This document shows, in pieces, positions 8,740 to 17,334 of a DNA stretch of 64,000 nt. How positions within the stretch are numbered: position 1 is the first letter of the stretch; each line of letters starts with the position of its first letter. The position numbers and the translations under genes are program-made. This stretch comes from CAZENU01 sp965222125 (GTDB lineage Bacteria; Chloroflexota; Dehalococcoidia; Lucifugimonadales; CAZENU01), in NCBI GenBank assembly GCA_965222125.1, contig CBDCTC010000006.1:1178001-1242000 (forward strand). Reading direction: 5' to 3'. Below the pieces are notes generated by a model. The model did no database searches. It was not told the DNA's origin and was given only the letters and a program-made list of their open reading frames with translations.

Positions 8740-9183
8740 CGCCGCGCAAACGCGCCCGGAACCCCGTTCACTCCTACGACCGGCTGGAGCATCGGCTGAC
8801 GCTGCTGTCGTGGCTGCACGACCTGCTGGCGCGACGACAAGGCGCGGCTGCATGAGAAGCTGCCTGAATTGGCCCGTGCAATCTCCAAACGCTCGGGCAC
8901 GTCGAACACGCCCTGGACTGCTTCATCGTTTCCGCGACGTCATACGAAGACCTGCATGAGAGTTACGACGACGGGGACTGGGACCGGGAGCGGTTCGCGA
9001 GCAAGCACATGCTGTTTCCGGAGCGTAGCGGCGAGTACGACTACGTGGCCGAGGGAATCAGGGTTGCGCGGCATCGGCGGCAAAAGCGACCGCTGCGTCC
9101 GCCTAGCCTGCCGTTCCGCGTCGAAATCGTATCCTCAAATGCCGTCGACCACAGCCTCACGGCAGGAGAGCACGAGCCTTCGT
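8736..9183 (+). pseudogene. Decayed DEAD/DEAH helicase (Res-like) gene
   Basis: Two fragments in shifted frames. The first reads MTPRKRARNPVHSYDRLEHR and continues for about 38 codons to a TGA, resembling the start of Res-like helicases found next to Mod genes. The second, in other frames from about 8844, reads KLPELARAISKRSGT, then after a frame change LDCFIVSATSYEDLH and DWDRERFASKHMLF, like a C-terminal end. Most of the gene, including the helicase motifs, is deleted. Family assignment is from memory of similar proteins and is tentative. Confidence 0.5.
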
Positions 9184-9346
9184 GAGGGGCATGGCCAACC
9201 CGATCCTCTTTCTGACCTGGATCACTCCTCTACAACTCGGAATAGCGGGATCTGAAGTCAGGGTCCGATCCCGGACGCCGGCGCACGGACCAGCCGCCGC
9301 GGCGCAGCCGGGGCGCCGTGATACCATGCATGCAGAATTGCAAGCC

Positions 9347-9961
9347 ATGAACGACCGGAGATTGGGATATCGCGTACTTGCGGCGCTTGCGGCGTTCGCC
9401 GCGGTGACGCTCGTCGGCTGCGGCTCGGGTGCCGCGGCCCCCACGCCGTCGCCCGAGCCTTCCGCAACCCCGACGCCGGTCCCGCCGACTCCCACGGCGA
9501 CCGCCGCGCCGGCCGTCCGGTTGCCGCAACCGCCGGTCCGCGACGTGCCGCTGGCCCTGTTCAGCGGCGACACGCTGCGCCTGTCCGACCTGCACGGCCA
9601 GATCGTCGTCATGAACTTCTGGGCGTCGTGGTGCGGACCTTGCGTCACCGAAATGCCCGCGTTCGAGCGCGTCTACAACGACTACCGCGAATGGGGAGTG
9701 ACCTTCCTGGGCATCGACACACAGGACGTCGAGCTTGCGGCAAAGGCCTTTGCCGACAGGATAGACGTGACCTACCCGCTCGCCGTCGACGAGACCGGCC
9801 GGCTCGCCGTCGAGTTCGGACAGGTCGGGTCCGACGGCGGCTTCGCCCTGCCCACCACGGTGATCATTGGCGCCGACGGCAGAGTGGCGAGAACGTGGGT
9901 CGGGGCGCTCCGGGAGGAGACGCTTCGGGAGTTCATCGAGTCCCTGCTGGAGACGAGCTAG
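9347..9961 (+). CDS. TlpA/ResA-like thioredoxin-fold lipoprotein
   Basis: Membrane-tethered disulfide reductase-like protein on the outer face of the membrane. A hydrophobic signal ends in a lipobox with Cys25 (TLVGCGSG). A Pro/Thr-rich linker follows, then an AhpC-TSA/redoxin domain with WASWCGPC (C96, C99). The protein is 204 residues. ATG 9347 is preferred because it puts the signal peptide at the N-terminus; ATG 9326 is in frame. It may act in cytochrome c maturation together with the CcmAB genes at the left end, which is inference. Confidence 0.85.
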   Translation: MNDRRLGYRVLAALAAFAAVTLVGCGSGAAAPTPSPEPSATPTPVPPTPTATAAPAVRLPQPPVRDVPLALFSGDTLRLSDLHGQIVVMNFWASWCGPCVTEMPAFERVYNDYREWGVTFLGIDTQDVELAAKAFADRIDVTYPLAVDETGRLAVEFGQVGSDGGFALPTTVIIGADGRVARTWVGALREETLREFIESLLETS

Positions 9962-9981
9962 CCTTGCCGGGAGGACATTCT

Positions 9982-10692
9982 GTGCGTGCTGACGGCCGAA
10001 AGCCGGACGAGCCCAGGCCGGTTGCCATCGCGACCGGCGTTCAGGAGTTCGCCGAAGGCTCGGTGCTCATAGAAACCGGCCGCACCCGGGTGCTCTGCGC
10101 GGTCAGCGTCGAGGACGGCGTGCCGCGATTCCTCCGGAACACCGGCCAGGGATGGGTCACAGCCGAGTACTCGATGCTGCCCCGCTCGACGAACACGCGC
10201 ACTTCCAGGGAGACCACCCCGCGCGGACGCACACAGGAGATCCAGCGCTTGGTCGGGCGCTCCCTGAGGGCCGCGGTGGACATGAAGGCGCTGGGCGAAC
10301 GCACCCTGATCGCCGACTGCGACGTGCTGCAGGCCGACGGCGGCACGCGGACGGCCGCCATCACGGGCGCCTACGTGGCCGTCCGGCTCGCGGTCGCGAC
10401 GCTGATGAGGCGGGGCGACCTGGGCGCCAGTCCTGTGCGGCGGGCCGTCGCGGCGACGAGCGTGGGCATTGTGGACGGCCGGGCGCTGCTCGATCTCGAC
10501 TACGGAGAGGACCACGCGGCCGACGTCGACTTCAACGTGGTCATGACCGACGAGGGGGAGTTCGTCGAGCTTCAGGGCACCGCCGAGTCCGGCTCCTTCT
10601 CCAAGAGCGCGCTCGACGAGATAGTCGAGCTGGGCGCGCTCGGGACTTCCCGTCTGTTCGAGGCCCAGCGCGAGGCGCTCGACGGCGTATAA
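9982..10692 (+). CDS. rph: Ribonuclease PH
   Basis: Phosphorolytic 3'-5' exoribonuclease that trims tRNA 3' ends. The GTG start at 9982 has GGGAGG 7 nt upstream and gives the classical N-terminus RADGRKPDE. Family motifs include GWVTAEYSMLPRST, RTSRE, RTQEIQRLVGRSLRA and DCDVLQADGGTRTA. The length of 236 residues is standard. It follows the TlpA-like gene by 20 nt. Confidence 0.96.
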   Translation: MRADGRKPDEPRPVAIATGVQEFAEGSVLIETGRTRVLCAVSVEDGVPRFLRNTGQGWVTAEYSMLPRSTNTRTSRETTPRGRTQEIQRLVGRSLRAAVDMKALGERTLIADCDVLQADGGTRTAAITGAYVAVRLAVATLMRRGDLGASPVRRAVAATSVGIVDGRALLDLDYGEDHAADVDFNVVMTDEGEFVELQGTAESGSFSKSALDEIVELGALGTSRLFEAQREALDGV

Positions 10693-10703
10693 GCCGCCGT
10701 GCG

Positions 10704-11468
10704 TCAGTCCTTCTGTACGGGGTCTATGTTGGGCTCTCGAACGGGATGCACGACGTACGTCATCGCCGAAGGGGCCCCGCCCTCGACGTACCCCGTGACC
10801 TCCATGCCGATCGGGCCCTCCAGGTAGCCTACGCTGTCGCCTGCCAGGGTGAACGGCCTGTCGTGGCCCGGATAGAAGACGTCGGCCGACGCCACCATCT
10901 TCTCGACGCTTTCGGCGGCGGCGTCCACGTCCCAGAACACGTTGTACGGCAGGCCGCGGCGGACCGTCCCACCGTCCGGCATCGCGTCGCCGCTGACGAG
11001 CACGTCCTTGCCGTCCACCGATACCGAAACGCTGATGTGCCCCTTCGTATGGCCCGGCGTGTCCATGACCGATACCCCCTCGGCGATCCGGTCGCAGTCG
11101 GATATCGGCTCGACCCTCAGCCCGGACAGCATGTCGGAGAAATAGGACGCGACGTTGTGGTCGCCGCGGCGCGGATTGCTCGCGTAGTCGATCTCCTTCG
11201 GGTGAACGAGCACCCGCGCGTTGGGAAAGAGGTCGGCGTTGGCGCAGTGGTCCCAGTGCATGTGCGTGAGCACGACCAGGTCTATCTCCTCGGGGGCGAG
11301 TCCGCGGGCCTGCAGCGTCTTCACCAACATCGTGCGGCGGGACGCCGGCCCGGTGTCGACCAGGACGCGCTGCTTGCCCACGGTCAGCAGCGAGATCGTC
11401 GAGAAGCCGAATGGGCCCTGGTCGGATACCAGGGAGAAGCCGTAGGTCAGCACGTCGATGTCGGTCAT
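10704..11468 (-). CDS. Metallo-beta-lactamase-fold hydrolase (lactonase-like)
   Basis: Zinc hydrolase of 254 residues. The metal motif THMHWDH (H69, H71, D73, H74) is followed by a second His in DTPGHTKGH and a later SGDA Asp, the pattern of AHL-lactonase/glyoxalase II-like enzymes. ATG 11468 has a GAGGAG site upstream. It lies 8 nt after the sulfatase on the same strand, so the two are probably co-transcribed. Substrate unknown; a quorum-quenching role should not be assumed. Confidence 0.85.
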   Translation of the reverse strand: MTDIDVLTYGFSLVSDQGPFGFSTISLLTVGKQRVLVDTGPASRRTMLVKTLQARGLAPEEIDLVVLTHMHWDHCANADLFPNARVLVHPKEIDYASNPRRGDHNVASYFSDMLSGLRVEPISDCDRIAEGVSVMDTPGHTKGHISVSVSVDGKDVLVSGDAMPDGGTVRRGLPYNVFWDVDAAAESVEKMVASADVFYPGHDRPFTLAGDSVGYLEGPIGMEVTGYVEGGAPSAMTYVVHPVREPNIDPVQKD

Positions 11469-11476
11469 TGCACTCC

Positions 11477-12964
11477 TCAGACCGCCGGCAGCGGCGCGTC
11501 GTCGTCCGTCTCGACCTGCCAGGCGCGGATTCGCGCCGCAAGGTCGCGGACGCGGTCGCGCTGGGCCGGATCGTCGAACAGGTTGCGCATCTCGTAGGGG
11601 TCGTTCTTCAGGTCGAACAGCTCGCACTGGTCGCCCGCGCACAGGTTGAGCTTCCACCCGCCGGACACCACCGTGCGCCATGGCAGCCTGCTCATCCGGT
11701 CTATAGCCGCCGTGCCGAGATGTCGGTCGGGCATGCTCGAATGGACGCCGTTCCACTCGATGAAGACATCGTTGTCCTCCAGGGACGCCTCGCCGGAGAG
11801 CGCGGGGACCAGGCTCTTGCCCTGCAGATGGTAGGGAACGGGGTCGCCCAGCAGGTCCAGCACCGTCGGAGCCAGGTCGATGTGGCTCATGCTGCCGGGC
11901 ACCATCGTCTGCTCGCGGGCCAGCCACGGCACGCGCATCAGCATCGGCACGCGGGACGACTCCTCGTACATCGACCGCTTCTCCAGCATGCCGTGGTCGC
12001 CCAGCATGTCGCCGTGATCGCTCGTGAACACCACGACCGTGTCGTCGGCCACGCCGGCGTCGTCGATGGCCGACGTGACCTTGCCGACCATCCGGTCGAC
12101 GAGATTGACGTTGGCGAAGTAGTGCGCCCGCAGTCGCCGCCAGCCCTCCTCCGTGCCAACGTCCTCCTCCACCGCGGCGTAGTTCCGCATGTACGGGTCC
12201 GCCGTGTAGTCGCCGCCCTCGAGGTATTGCGTGAAGTAGTCGGCCTTCAGGCGGCTGAGCAGCGACGCTCCGTCCGGCTTCTTCAGGAAGCTCGGGCCCA
12301 CCGGCAGCGCATCAGGGTCGTAGCTGTCCATCAGCGGCCCGAAGTAGGGCGAGTGGGGCTCGAAGGTGTTGACGTAGAGGACGAACGGCCGCTCGGCGCT
12401 CTCACTGATGAACTCTGCGGCGCGGTCGCCCAGGTACGACGCCATCTGGAACTCCTCGGGAAGCCTGGCCCGGCCCTCGCCCGAGAAGACCTTCACGCCG
12501 GCCACCGTCTTGTCGGGCTCGAAGCCGTTGGCGACCAGGTGGTGATGGTAGTCGGTCAGGCGGCCCAGCGCCTCCTGGCTGGAGTAGCTCTCCCGGTGTG
12601 AGTCCTCGGTGCTGACCCACGTGTCGAAGGTGTGCTGCGGCAGCACGTCGTTGCCCAGATGCCACTTGCCCATGTAGGCGCGCGCGCAGTCCGGCGAGAC
12701 GAGCTCGCCGACCGTCTTGAAATGGGCAGGCAGGTGCATCTTGTTGACGATGGGCCCGGCGGAGTGCGGGTACAGCCCCGTCATGATCGACGCCCTCGCC
12801 GGCGTGCAGACCGGCTGTGTGACGTAGGCGCGCTCGAACACGAACGACCCGGACGCGAGCGCGTTCAGGTTCGGCGTGTCTATCCAGTCGTTGCCGTAGC
12901 AGGCCATCGTGTCGTAGCGCTGCTGGTCGCTCATGATGAACACGAGGTTGGGGCGTCTCGCCAT
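11477..12964 (-). CDS. Formylglycine-dependent sulfatase
   Basis: Alkaline-phosphatase-superfamily sulfatase, 495 residues. The N-terminus RPNLVFIMSDQQRYD carries metal-binding Asp. The modification motif CTPAR (C53-R57) fits C-x-P-x-R, where Cys is oxidised to formylglycine. Further metal/active-site elements include GKWHLG and TSDHGDMLGDHG. No signal peptide is visible, suggesting a cytoplasmic enzyme. ATG 12964 has an AGGAGAG-like site 6 nt upstream. The substrate could be a sulfated sugar, choline sulfate or an organosulfonate. Marine SAR202 genomes are rich in this class. Confidence 0.93.
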   Translation of the reverse strand: MARRPNLVFIMSDQQRYDTMACYGNDWIDTPNLNALASGSFVFERAYVTQPVCTPARASIMTGLYPHSAGPIVNKMHLPAHFKTVGELVSPDCARAYMGKWHLGNDVLPQHTFDTWVSTEDSHRESYSSQEALGRLTDYHHHLVANGFEPDKTVAGVKVFSGEGRARLPEEFQMASYLGDRAAEFISESAERPFVLYVNTFEPHSPYFGPLMDSYDPDALPVGPSFLKKPDGASLLSRLKADYFTQYLEGGDYTADPYMRNYAAVEEDVGTEEGWRRLRAHYFANVNLVDRMVGKVTSAIDDAGVADDTVVVFTSDHGDMLGDHGMLEKRSMYEESSRVPMLMRVPWLAREQTMVPGSMSHIDLAPTVLDLLGDPVPYHLQGKSLVPALSGEASLEDNDVFIEWNGVHSSMPDRHLGTAAIDRMSRLPWRTVVSGGWKLNLCAGDQCELFDLKNDPYEMRNLFDDPAQRDRVRDLAARIRAWQVETDDDAPLPAV

Positions 12965-13077
12965 GTGTGTCTCTCCTGTCTCTGTGATCGCCCGCCGCGC
13001 CGTCGCCCGGGGCGGGCCGGGGTTGCGGGGACTCATACGCCGCACGCCGGGGGCTGCGACGAGCGTCGTGCGCGTCG

Positions 13078-13281
13078 TCAGCGGGGATAGAAGGCCGGCT
13101 CGTCGAAGTCGGACAGCCGGACCTGGGAGACGGTCCAGATGTCCTCCGCGGCGTTGTCGAGCACGTGGCCGAGCTCGCTGGCCCGACCGGGCCCCCACAG
13201 CTCCGCCGCCCTGCGCCACAGTGACGCCGCGACATCCTCCACCGACGGGGCGTGCGACGCGGCCGGCCGCTCGTCCAACAT
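13078..13281 (-). CDS. Small hypothetical protein, AtzG/GatC-like
   Basis: A 67-residue soluble protein with GGAGGA 9 nt before its ATG. One amphipathic helical stretch (VEDVAASLWRRAAELWG, then LGHVLDNAAEDIW) and the ending SDFDEPAFYP resemble the small AtzG/GatC-like subunits that accompany amidases. No amidase is adjacent. It precedes the sulfatase by 113 nt on the same strand. The function is unknown and the resemblance weak. Confidence 0.6.
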   Translation of the reverse strand: MLDERPAASHAPSVEDVAASLWRRAAELWGPGRASELGHVLDNAAEDIWTVSQVRLSDFDEPAFYPR

Positions 13282-13372
13282 AGGCTATCGGTCCTCCAAA
13301 CCGCCGAGGCGGTGACTGCCCGCGAGATTACGGCCGGCACTTCCCGACTGTCAAGGCGGCGGACTATGAGCT

Positions 13373-13417
13373 CTATGGGACTGTACTAGTTGCATGTCCT
13401 ATGGGAGCGTAGTACTA
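13373..13417 (+). promoter_or_regulatory. Direct repeats and -10 upstream of higBA
   Basis: Two copies of CTATGGGA (13373-13380 and 13399-13406), each followed by a GTA-N-TA-like element, lie 26 nt apart. A TACTAT -10-like box (13412-13417) overlaps the second copy's tail. This fits autorepression by the HigA DNA-binding domain, as is known for type II modules. The operator role is inference. Confidence 0.45.
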
Positions 13418-13442
13418 TAGTCGTCGACAGGAAGCGTCATGT

Positions 13443-13742
13443 GTGACCTTGCGGATTATCTCTAGGAAGACCCTGCGAGAGCTTTGGGAGCACCACCCTG
13501 ATTCCGAGCAGCCGTTGCGGGCCTGGTACCTGGAAGTCCGGCAGGCCGATTGGGCTTCGCCGGATCGGGTGAGAGACCGATTCCCCAGTGCCAGCATCCT
13601 GCCCAACAATCGCGTCGTATTCAGAATCAAGGGCAATGCATACCGTCTGGTGGCCGCAGTCTTCTACGCGGGCCGCATCGTATACATACGCTTTGTCGGC
13701 ACGCACGCGGAGTACGACCGGATCGACGCCGAGGAGGTGTAA
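13443..13742 (+). CDS. higB: HigB-type mRNA interferase toxin
   Basis: A 99-residue HigB-family toxin that cleaves mRNA on the ribosome. Characteristic features are the N-terminal RIISRKTLRELWEHHPDSE, the central W/Y-rich segment LRAWYLEVRQADW, and the C-terminal core NAYRLVAAVFYAGRIVYIRF followed by GTHAEYDRID. The GTG start at 13443 is used, with a weak AGGAAG site upstream. The gene order toxin before antitoxin is typical for hig loci. Confidence 0.88.
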   Translation: MTLRIISRKTLRELWEHHPDSEQPLRAWYLEVRQADWASPDRVRDRFPSASILPNNRVVFRIKGNAYRLVAAVFYAGRIVYIRFVGTHAEYDRIDAEEV

Positions 13743-13744
13743 CG

Positions 13745-14962
13745 ATGGTGACGATCAGCCCGATCCGCAACGAGGACGACCACGAGACCGCGCTGTCCAG
13801 GCTTGCGGAGATATTTCAGGCGGAAAGCGGCACTCCGGAGGGTGACGAGCGGGATATTCTCTCCGACCTGGTCGAGCACTACGAGGACAGGCGCCATCCC
13901 ATCGCCCCACCGGACCCGATCGCGGCGATCGAGTTCCGGATGGACCAGGCGGGCCTGACCCGCCGGGACCTTGTGCCGCACATCGGCAGCAGTGCCAAGG
14001 TATCGGAGGTGCTCTCAGGCAAGCGGCCGATCACCATGTCGATGGCTCGCGCGCTCTATCGGCATCTCGGCATTCCGGCGGAAGCGCTGCTGCGGGAGCC
14101 CGAGGTGATCCTGGACGACACGCTGGCCGGCGTCGAATGGACGTGCTTCCCTCTCAGGGCGATGGCCAAGCGGGGATGGATTCCCGACGCGCCCGATCTG
14201 ATGGACCGGGCCGAGGATGTCATGCGCGATCTGGTCCACCGCGCGGGCGGACCCAGGGTCGCCGCGGCGTCTATGTTTCGCAAGAACGACCACCGGCGCG
14301 TCAACGCCAAGACGGACGAGTACGCTCTCAGCGCGTGGTGCTGGGAGGTGCTGGCCAGGGCCAACGCCCGGCCGCCGGAGACCCCATACCTGCCCGGAAC
14401 GGTGACTCCCGGCCTTCTCAGGAACGTCGCGCAGTTCAGCCGCTTCGAGGATGGCCCAAGGCGTGCCGTCGACCTGCTAGGCGCCCTCGGCATAGCGGTG
14501 GAGATCGTGCCACATCTACCGAAAACGCATCTGGATGGCGCCGCCCTTCGCGTGGCAGACGGGCCACCCGTGATCGGCCTGACCCTCAGGTACGACCGGA
14601 TCGATAACTTCTGGTTCTGCCTCTTGCACGAGTTGGCGCACGTCGGCCGGCACCTCGACGCGGGCGAAGACGCCTCGTTCGTGCACGACCACTCGCTGCG
14701 CGGCATAGAGGAGCCCAACGGCGGTTCCAAGGAGACCGAGGCGGACGAACTCGCCGAGGAGGCGCTGGTACCCAAGGCGGCCTGGGACGCGAGCGAGGCC
14801 GCGCGGCACCCGTCCGGCATGGCCGTCATGGCCCTCGCATCCGACCTTGACACTCACCCGGCGGTCGTCGCCGGGCGAGTACGGTATAAGCTCGACAATT
14901 ACCGGCTGCTGTCGCAGTTCGTCGGCTCAGGCCAAGTCCGGCGCCAGTTCGAATCGGTGTAG
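13745..14962 (+). CDS. higA: HigA antitoxin fused to ImmA/IrrE-type metalloprotease
   Basis: Two-domain protein of 405 residues, far longer than a normal HigA (~100-140). Residues about 61-112 form an XRE/HigA helix-turn-helix (MDQAGLTRRDLVPHIG, SEVLSGKRPITMSMA). The C-terminal half carries the zinc-protease motif HELAH (H295-H299) of the ImmA/IrrE family, with downstream acidic residues in ETEADELAEEAL. It starts 2 nt after higB. The protease may degrade a partner or the toxin under stress, which is inference. Confidence 0.85.
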   Translation: MVTISPIRNEDDHETALSRLAEIFQAESGTPEGDERDILSDLVEHYEDRRHPIAPPDPIAAIEFRMDQAGLTRRDLVPHIGSSAKVSEVLSGKRPITMSMARALYRHLGIPAEALLREPEVILDDTLAGVEWTCFPLRAMAKRGWIPDAPDLMDRAEDVMRDLVHRAGGPRVAAASMFRKNDHRRVNAKTDEYALSAWCWEVLARANARPPETPYLPGTVTPGLLRNVAQFSRFEDGPRRAVDLLGALGIAVEIVPHLPKTHLDGAALRVADGPPVIGLTLRYDRIDNFWFCLLHELAHVGRHLDAGEDASFVHDHSLRGIEEPNGGSKETEADELAEEALVPKAAWDASEAARHPSGMAVMALASDLDTHPAVVAGRVRYKLDNYRLLSQFVGSGQVRRQFESV

Positions 14963-15054
14963 GGAACGGCCGAATAACGTGTCGACGTGGACCAGACCTG
15001 CGCAGAGCTGGGTGCAAGACCGGGGGAGGAGAGGCCCCGAGGAGGAAGTGACTG

Positions 15055-16122
15055 ATGCGGCGTGAAACAAAGCTACTCCTCGATAAAGCCTGCGATTCTC
15101 TCTTGCTGGGTATCGAGTTGTACAATCGTCCCAACGATCGTGGTCGTGCAAGTGCAGTCTTGATCCTAACGAATCACGCGTTCGAGATGCTATTGAAGGC
15201 GACTATCGTTCACAGAGGCGAAAGTATCCACGAGAAGAACTCCGGTGGGACGATTGGATTTGATACCTGCGTTCGCCGAGGCACAAGCGATAGCAGTATC
15301 AGATTTCTTACAGAGGAACAGGCACTAACGCTTCGAATGCTAAACGGCTTGCGTGATGCAGCTCAACACTACTTGCTGGTTGTCTCAGAGGGTCAACTAT
15401 ATGTTCAAATTCAATCAGCCGTCACACTGTTTCGAGATATGCTCAGGGACGCATTTCAAAGAGAGCTTGGACATGAACTACCGCAACGTGTTCTTCCAGT
15501 CTCGACATCGCCTCCTACGGATATCAGCACGTTGTTTGATTCCGACGTAGGAGAGATACTGAAGCTCCTTGCCCCAGGAAGACGTCGTAGAATCGAAGCT
15601 CAGGCTCGCCTTAGGTCGATGGCGCTGGTCGACTCAAGGGTTCGAGGTGGGCAAGGGCAACCAAGTATCGGTGAGCTCAGTCGCATCGGTCGAGATCTGG
15701 CCACGAAGCCTTGGGAGGAGATATTTCATGGGGCCGCAATGATTGAGATTGCTGCCGATGGAGTGGGGCCAAGCCTCTCAATTAGGTTTACGAAGAATGA
15801 AGGGCCTTCAACGAAGATAGTAGGTCAAGATACTCCTGGAGCGATTCCCGTCGGTGTCAAACGGGTCAACGAGCTCGATTTCTACAACCTGAACGCGAAG
15901 CAGCTAGCAAAGAAAGTGGGTCTGACGACGCCGAAGCTTATCGCAGTGGTAGAGCATTCGGGGATGAGGAATGACCTAGATTGCTATAAGGAGTTCAGGA
16001 TCGGGAGTTCCCTCCATAAGCGCTACTCGCAGAAGGCCATACGGGCGATCAAGAACGCTTTGGAAGTCAATGCCATCGAGGAAATCTGGGCATCGTACCA
16101 GCAGCGCAGACGGCAGATCTAG
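15055..16122 (+). CDS. DUF3644-domain protein (probable HEPN-like defence protein)
   Basis: A 355-residue soluble protein. The N-terminal part (LLLDKACDSLLLGIELYNRP, LILTNHAFEMLLKATIVH, LRDAAQHYL) fits DUF3644, which I recall as a HEPN-like family often found with defence genes. The C-terminal part (LTTPKLIAVVEHSGM, SQKAIRAIKNAL) looks like a DNA-binding or helical tail. Codon usage is markedly AT-richer than its neighbours, indicating recent transfer. An RBS-like GAGGAAG precedes ATG 15055. RNase activity is not demonstrated by the motif here. Confidence 0.7.
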   Translation: MRRETKLLLDKACDSLLLGIELYNRPNDRGRASAVLILTNHAFEMLLKATIVHRGESIHEKNSGGTIGFDTCVRRGTSDSSIRFLTEEQALTLRMLNGLRDAAQHYLLVVSEGQLYVQIQSAVTLFRDMLRDAFQRELGHELPQRVLPVSTSPPTDISTLFDSDVGEILKLLAPGRRRRIEAQARLRSMALVDSRVRGGQGQPSIGELSRIGRDLATKPWEEIFHGAAMIEIAADGVGPSLSIRFTKNEGPSTKIVGQDTPGAIPVGVKRVNELDFYNLNAKQLAKKVGLTTPKLIAVVEHSGMRNDLDCYKEFRIGSSLHKRYSQKAIRAIKNALEVNAIEEIWASYQQRRRQI

Positions 16123-17321
16123 TGGCCCGGGCCGGCGGCGTGAGTAGCGGGGTGGAGCGGGAGATACGGGCGCGGATCGTCGAGCGGGGCCGCGTCACGT
16201 TCGCCGAGTTCATGGAGGCCGCCCTGTACCACCCGCGCGGCGGGTACTACACGGGCGCCGTCCCCGACGTGGACTACTACACGAGCCCGGCGGCGCACCC
16301 GACGTTCGGCGCGCTGGTCGCGGTACAGCTCTCCCGCATGTGGGACGCGCTCGGGCGTCCGCGATGCTTCACCGCCGTCGAGATGGGGGCGGGGGGCGGC
16401 CTGCTGGCCCGTGATGTCGTCTCCTACGTCCAGCGCGCCCCGACTCCCTTCGCCGGCGCCCTGCGCTACGTCACCGTCGACCGTGCACGGCCGTCGCAAG
16501 CCGTCGACCCGGTCAGACACGTCGTCGCGTCCCGCATGCCGGTCGCCGACGTCGTAGGCTGCGTGCTGTCCAACGAGCTGCTGGACGCCTTCCCGGTCCG
16601 CCGCTTCGAGATACGAGGAGGTCGTGTCCTCGAGGTCTACGTCGTCGTCAGGGGCGGCAGGTTCGCCGAGGAGCTGGACGAGCCGTCGACGCCGGAGCTC
16701 GCGGAGCACGTCGAGCGGCTTGGAGTAGAGCTGCCGGAGGGCTTCCGGGGCGAGCTGAACACCGGCATCGTGCCGTGGATGGCCGACGTGTCGCAAGCCC
16801 TGGAGCGCGGGTTCGTGCTCACGATCGACTACGGCTACGTTCGCGAAGAGGTCGAGCCGGCCGAGCGCGGCGACACGGTACAGGGCTACTACCGGCACAC
16901 GGGCGGAGCGTCTCCCTACGACCGCGTTGGCGAGCAGGACCTGACGGCCCACGTCGACTTCACCCACGTCGTCGAGGAGGGCCGCCGCGCGGGGCTGCGG
17001 GCCCTGAGTCTCCGAAGCCAGGCCCGGTTCCTGAAGGAGATGGGGTTGAGCGGCTGGCTGGATCGGATGCGCCGCGAGCCTATGCCGGAGTCGCGCCGCT
17101 TGGCGAATCTGATGGCGATGCGCGAGCTGGTCAAGCCGCAGGGCCTGGGCGGTTTCAAGGTGCTGGTGCAGGCGAAGGGCGACGTATCGACCGAGCGGCT
17201 GGACGATTCGGCTCCGGACTCTGAAGAGCTGCCGTTGCCGCTGCTGACCGCCGAGCACGCCAAGCTACTGGAGGGGCGGTACCCCCATCTGGCCTGGGCA
17301 CCGGACGACTTCGGCTTCTAG
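16122..17321 (+). CDS. MidA/NDUFAF7-type SAM-dependent methyltransferase
   Basis: A 399-residue protein of the Methyltransf_28 family; the human homologue NDUFAF7 methylates an Arg of complex I. Characteristic elements are FAEFMEAALYHPRGGYYTG, DYYTSPAAHPTFGALVAVQL, VEMGAGGGLLARDVV (SAM-binding), LSNELLDAFPVRRFE and FVLTIDYGY. The GTG at 16122 shares one base with the DUF3644 stop; a second GTG 30 nt downstream is also possible. Confidence 0.88.
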   Translation: MARAGGVSSGVEREIRARIVERGRVTFAEFMEAALYHPRGGYYTGAVPDVDYYTSPAAHPTFGALVAVQLSRMWDALGRPRCFTAVEMGAGGGLLARDVVSYVQRAPTPFAGALRYVTVDRARPSQAVDPVRHVVASRMPVADVVGCVLSNELLDAFPVRRFEIRGGRVLEVYVVVRGGRFAEELDEPSTPELAEHVERLGVELPEGFRGELNTGIVPWMADVSQALERGFVLTIDYGYVREEVEPAERGDTVQGYYRHTGGASPYDRVGEQDLTAHVDFTHVVEEGRRAGLRALSLRSQARFLKEMGLSGWLDRMRREPMPESRRLANLMAMRELVKPQGLGGFKVLVQAKGDVSTERLDDSAPDSEELPLPLLTAEHAKLLEGRYPHLAWAPDDFGF

Positions 17322-17334
17322 AGGCCCCTTGGCG

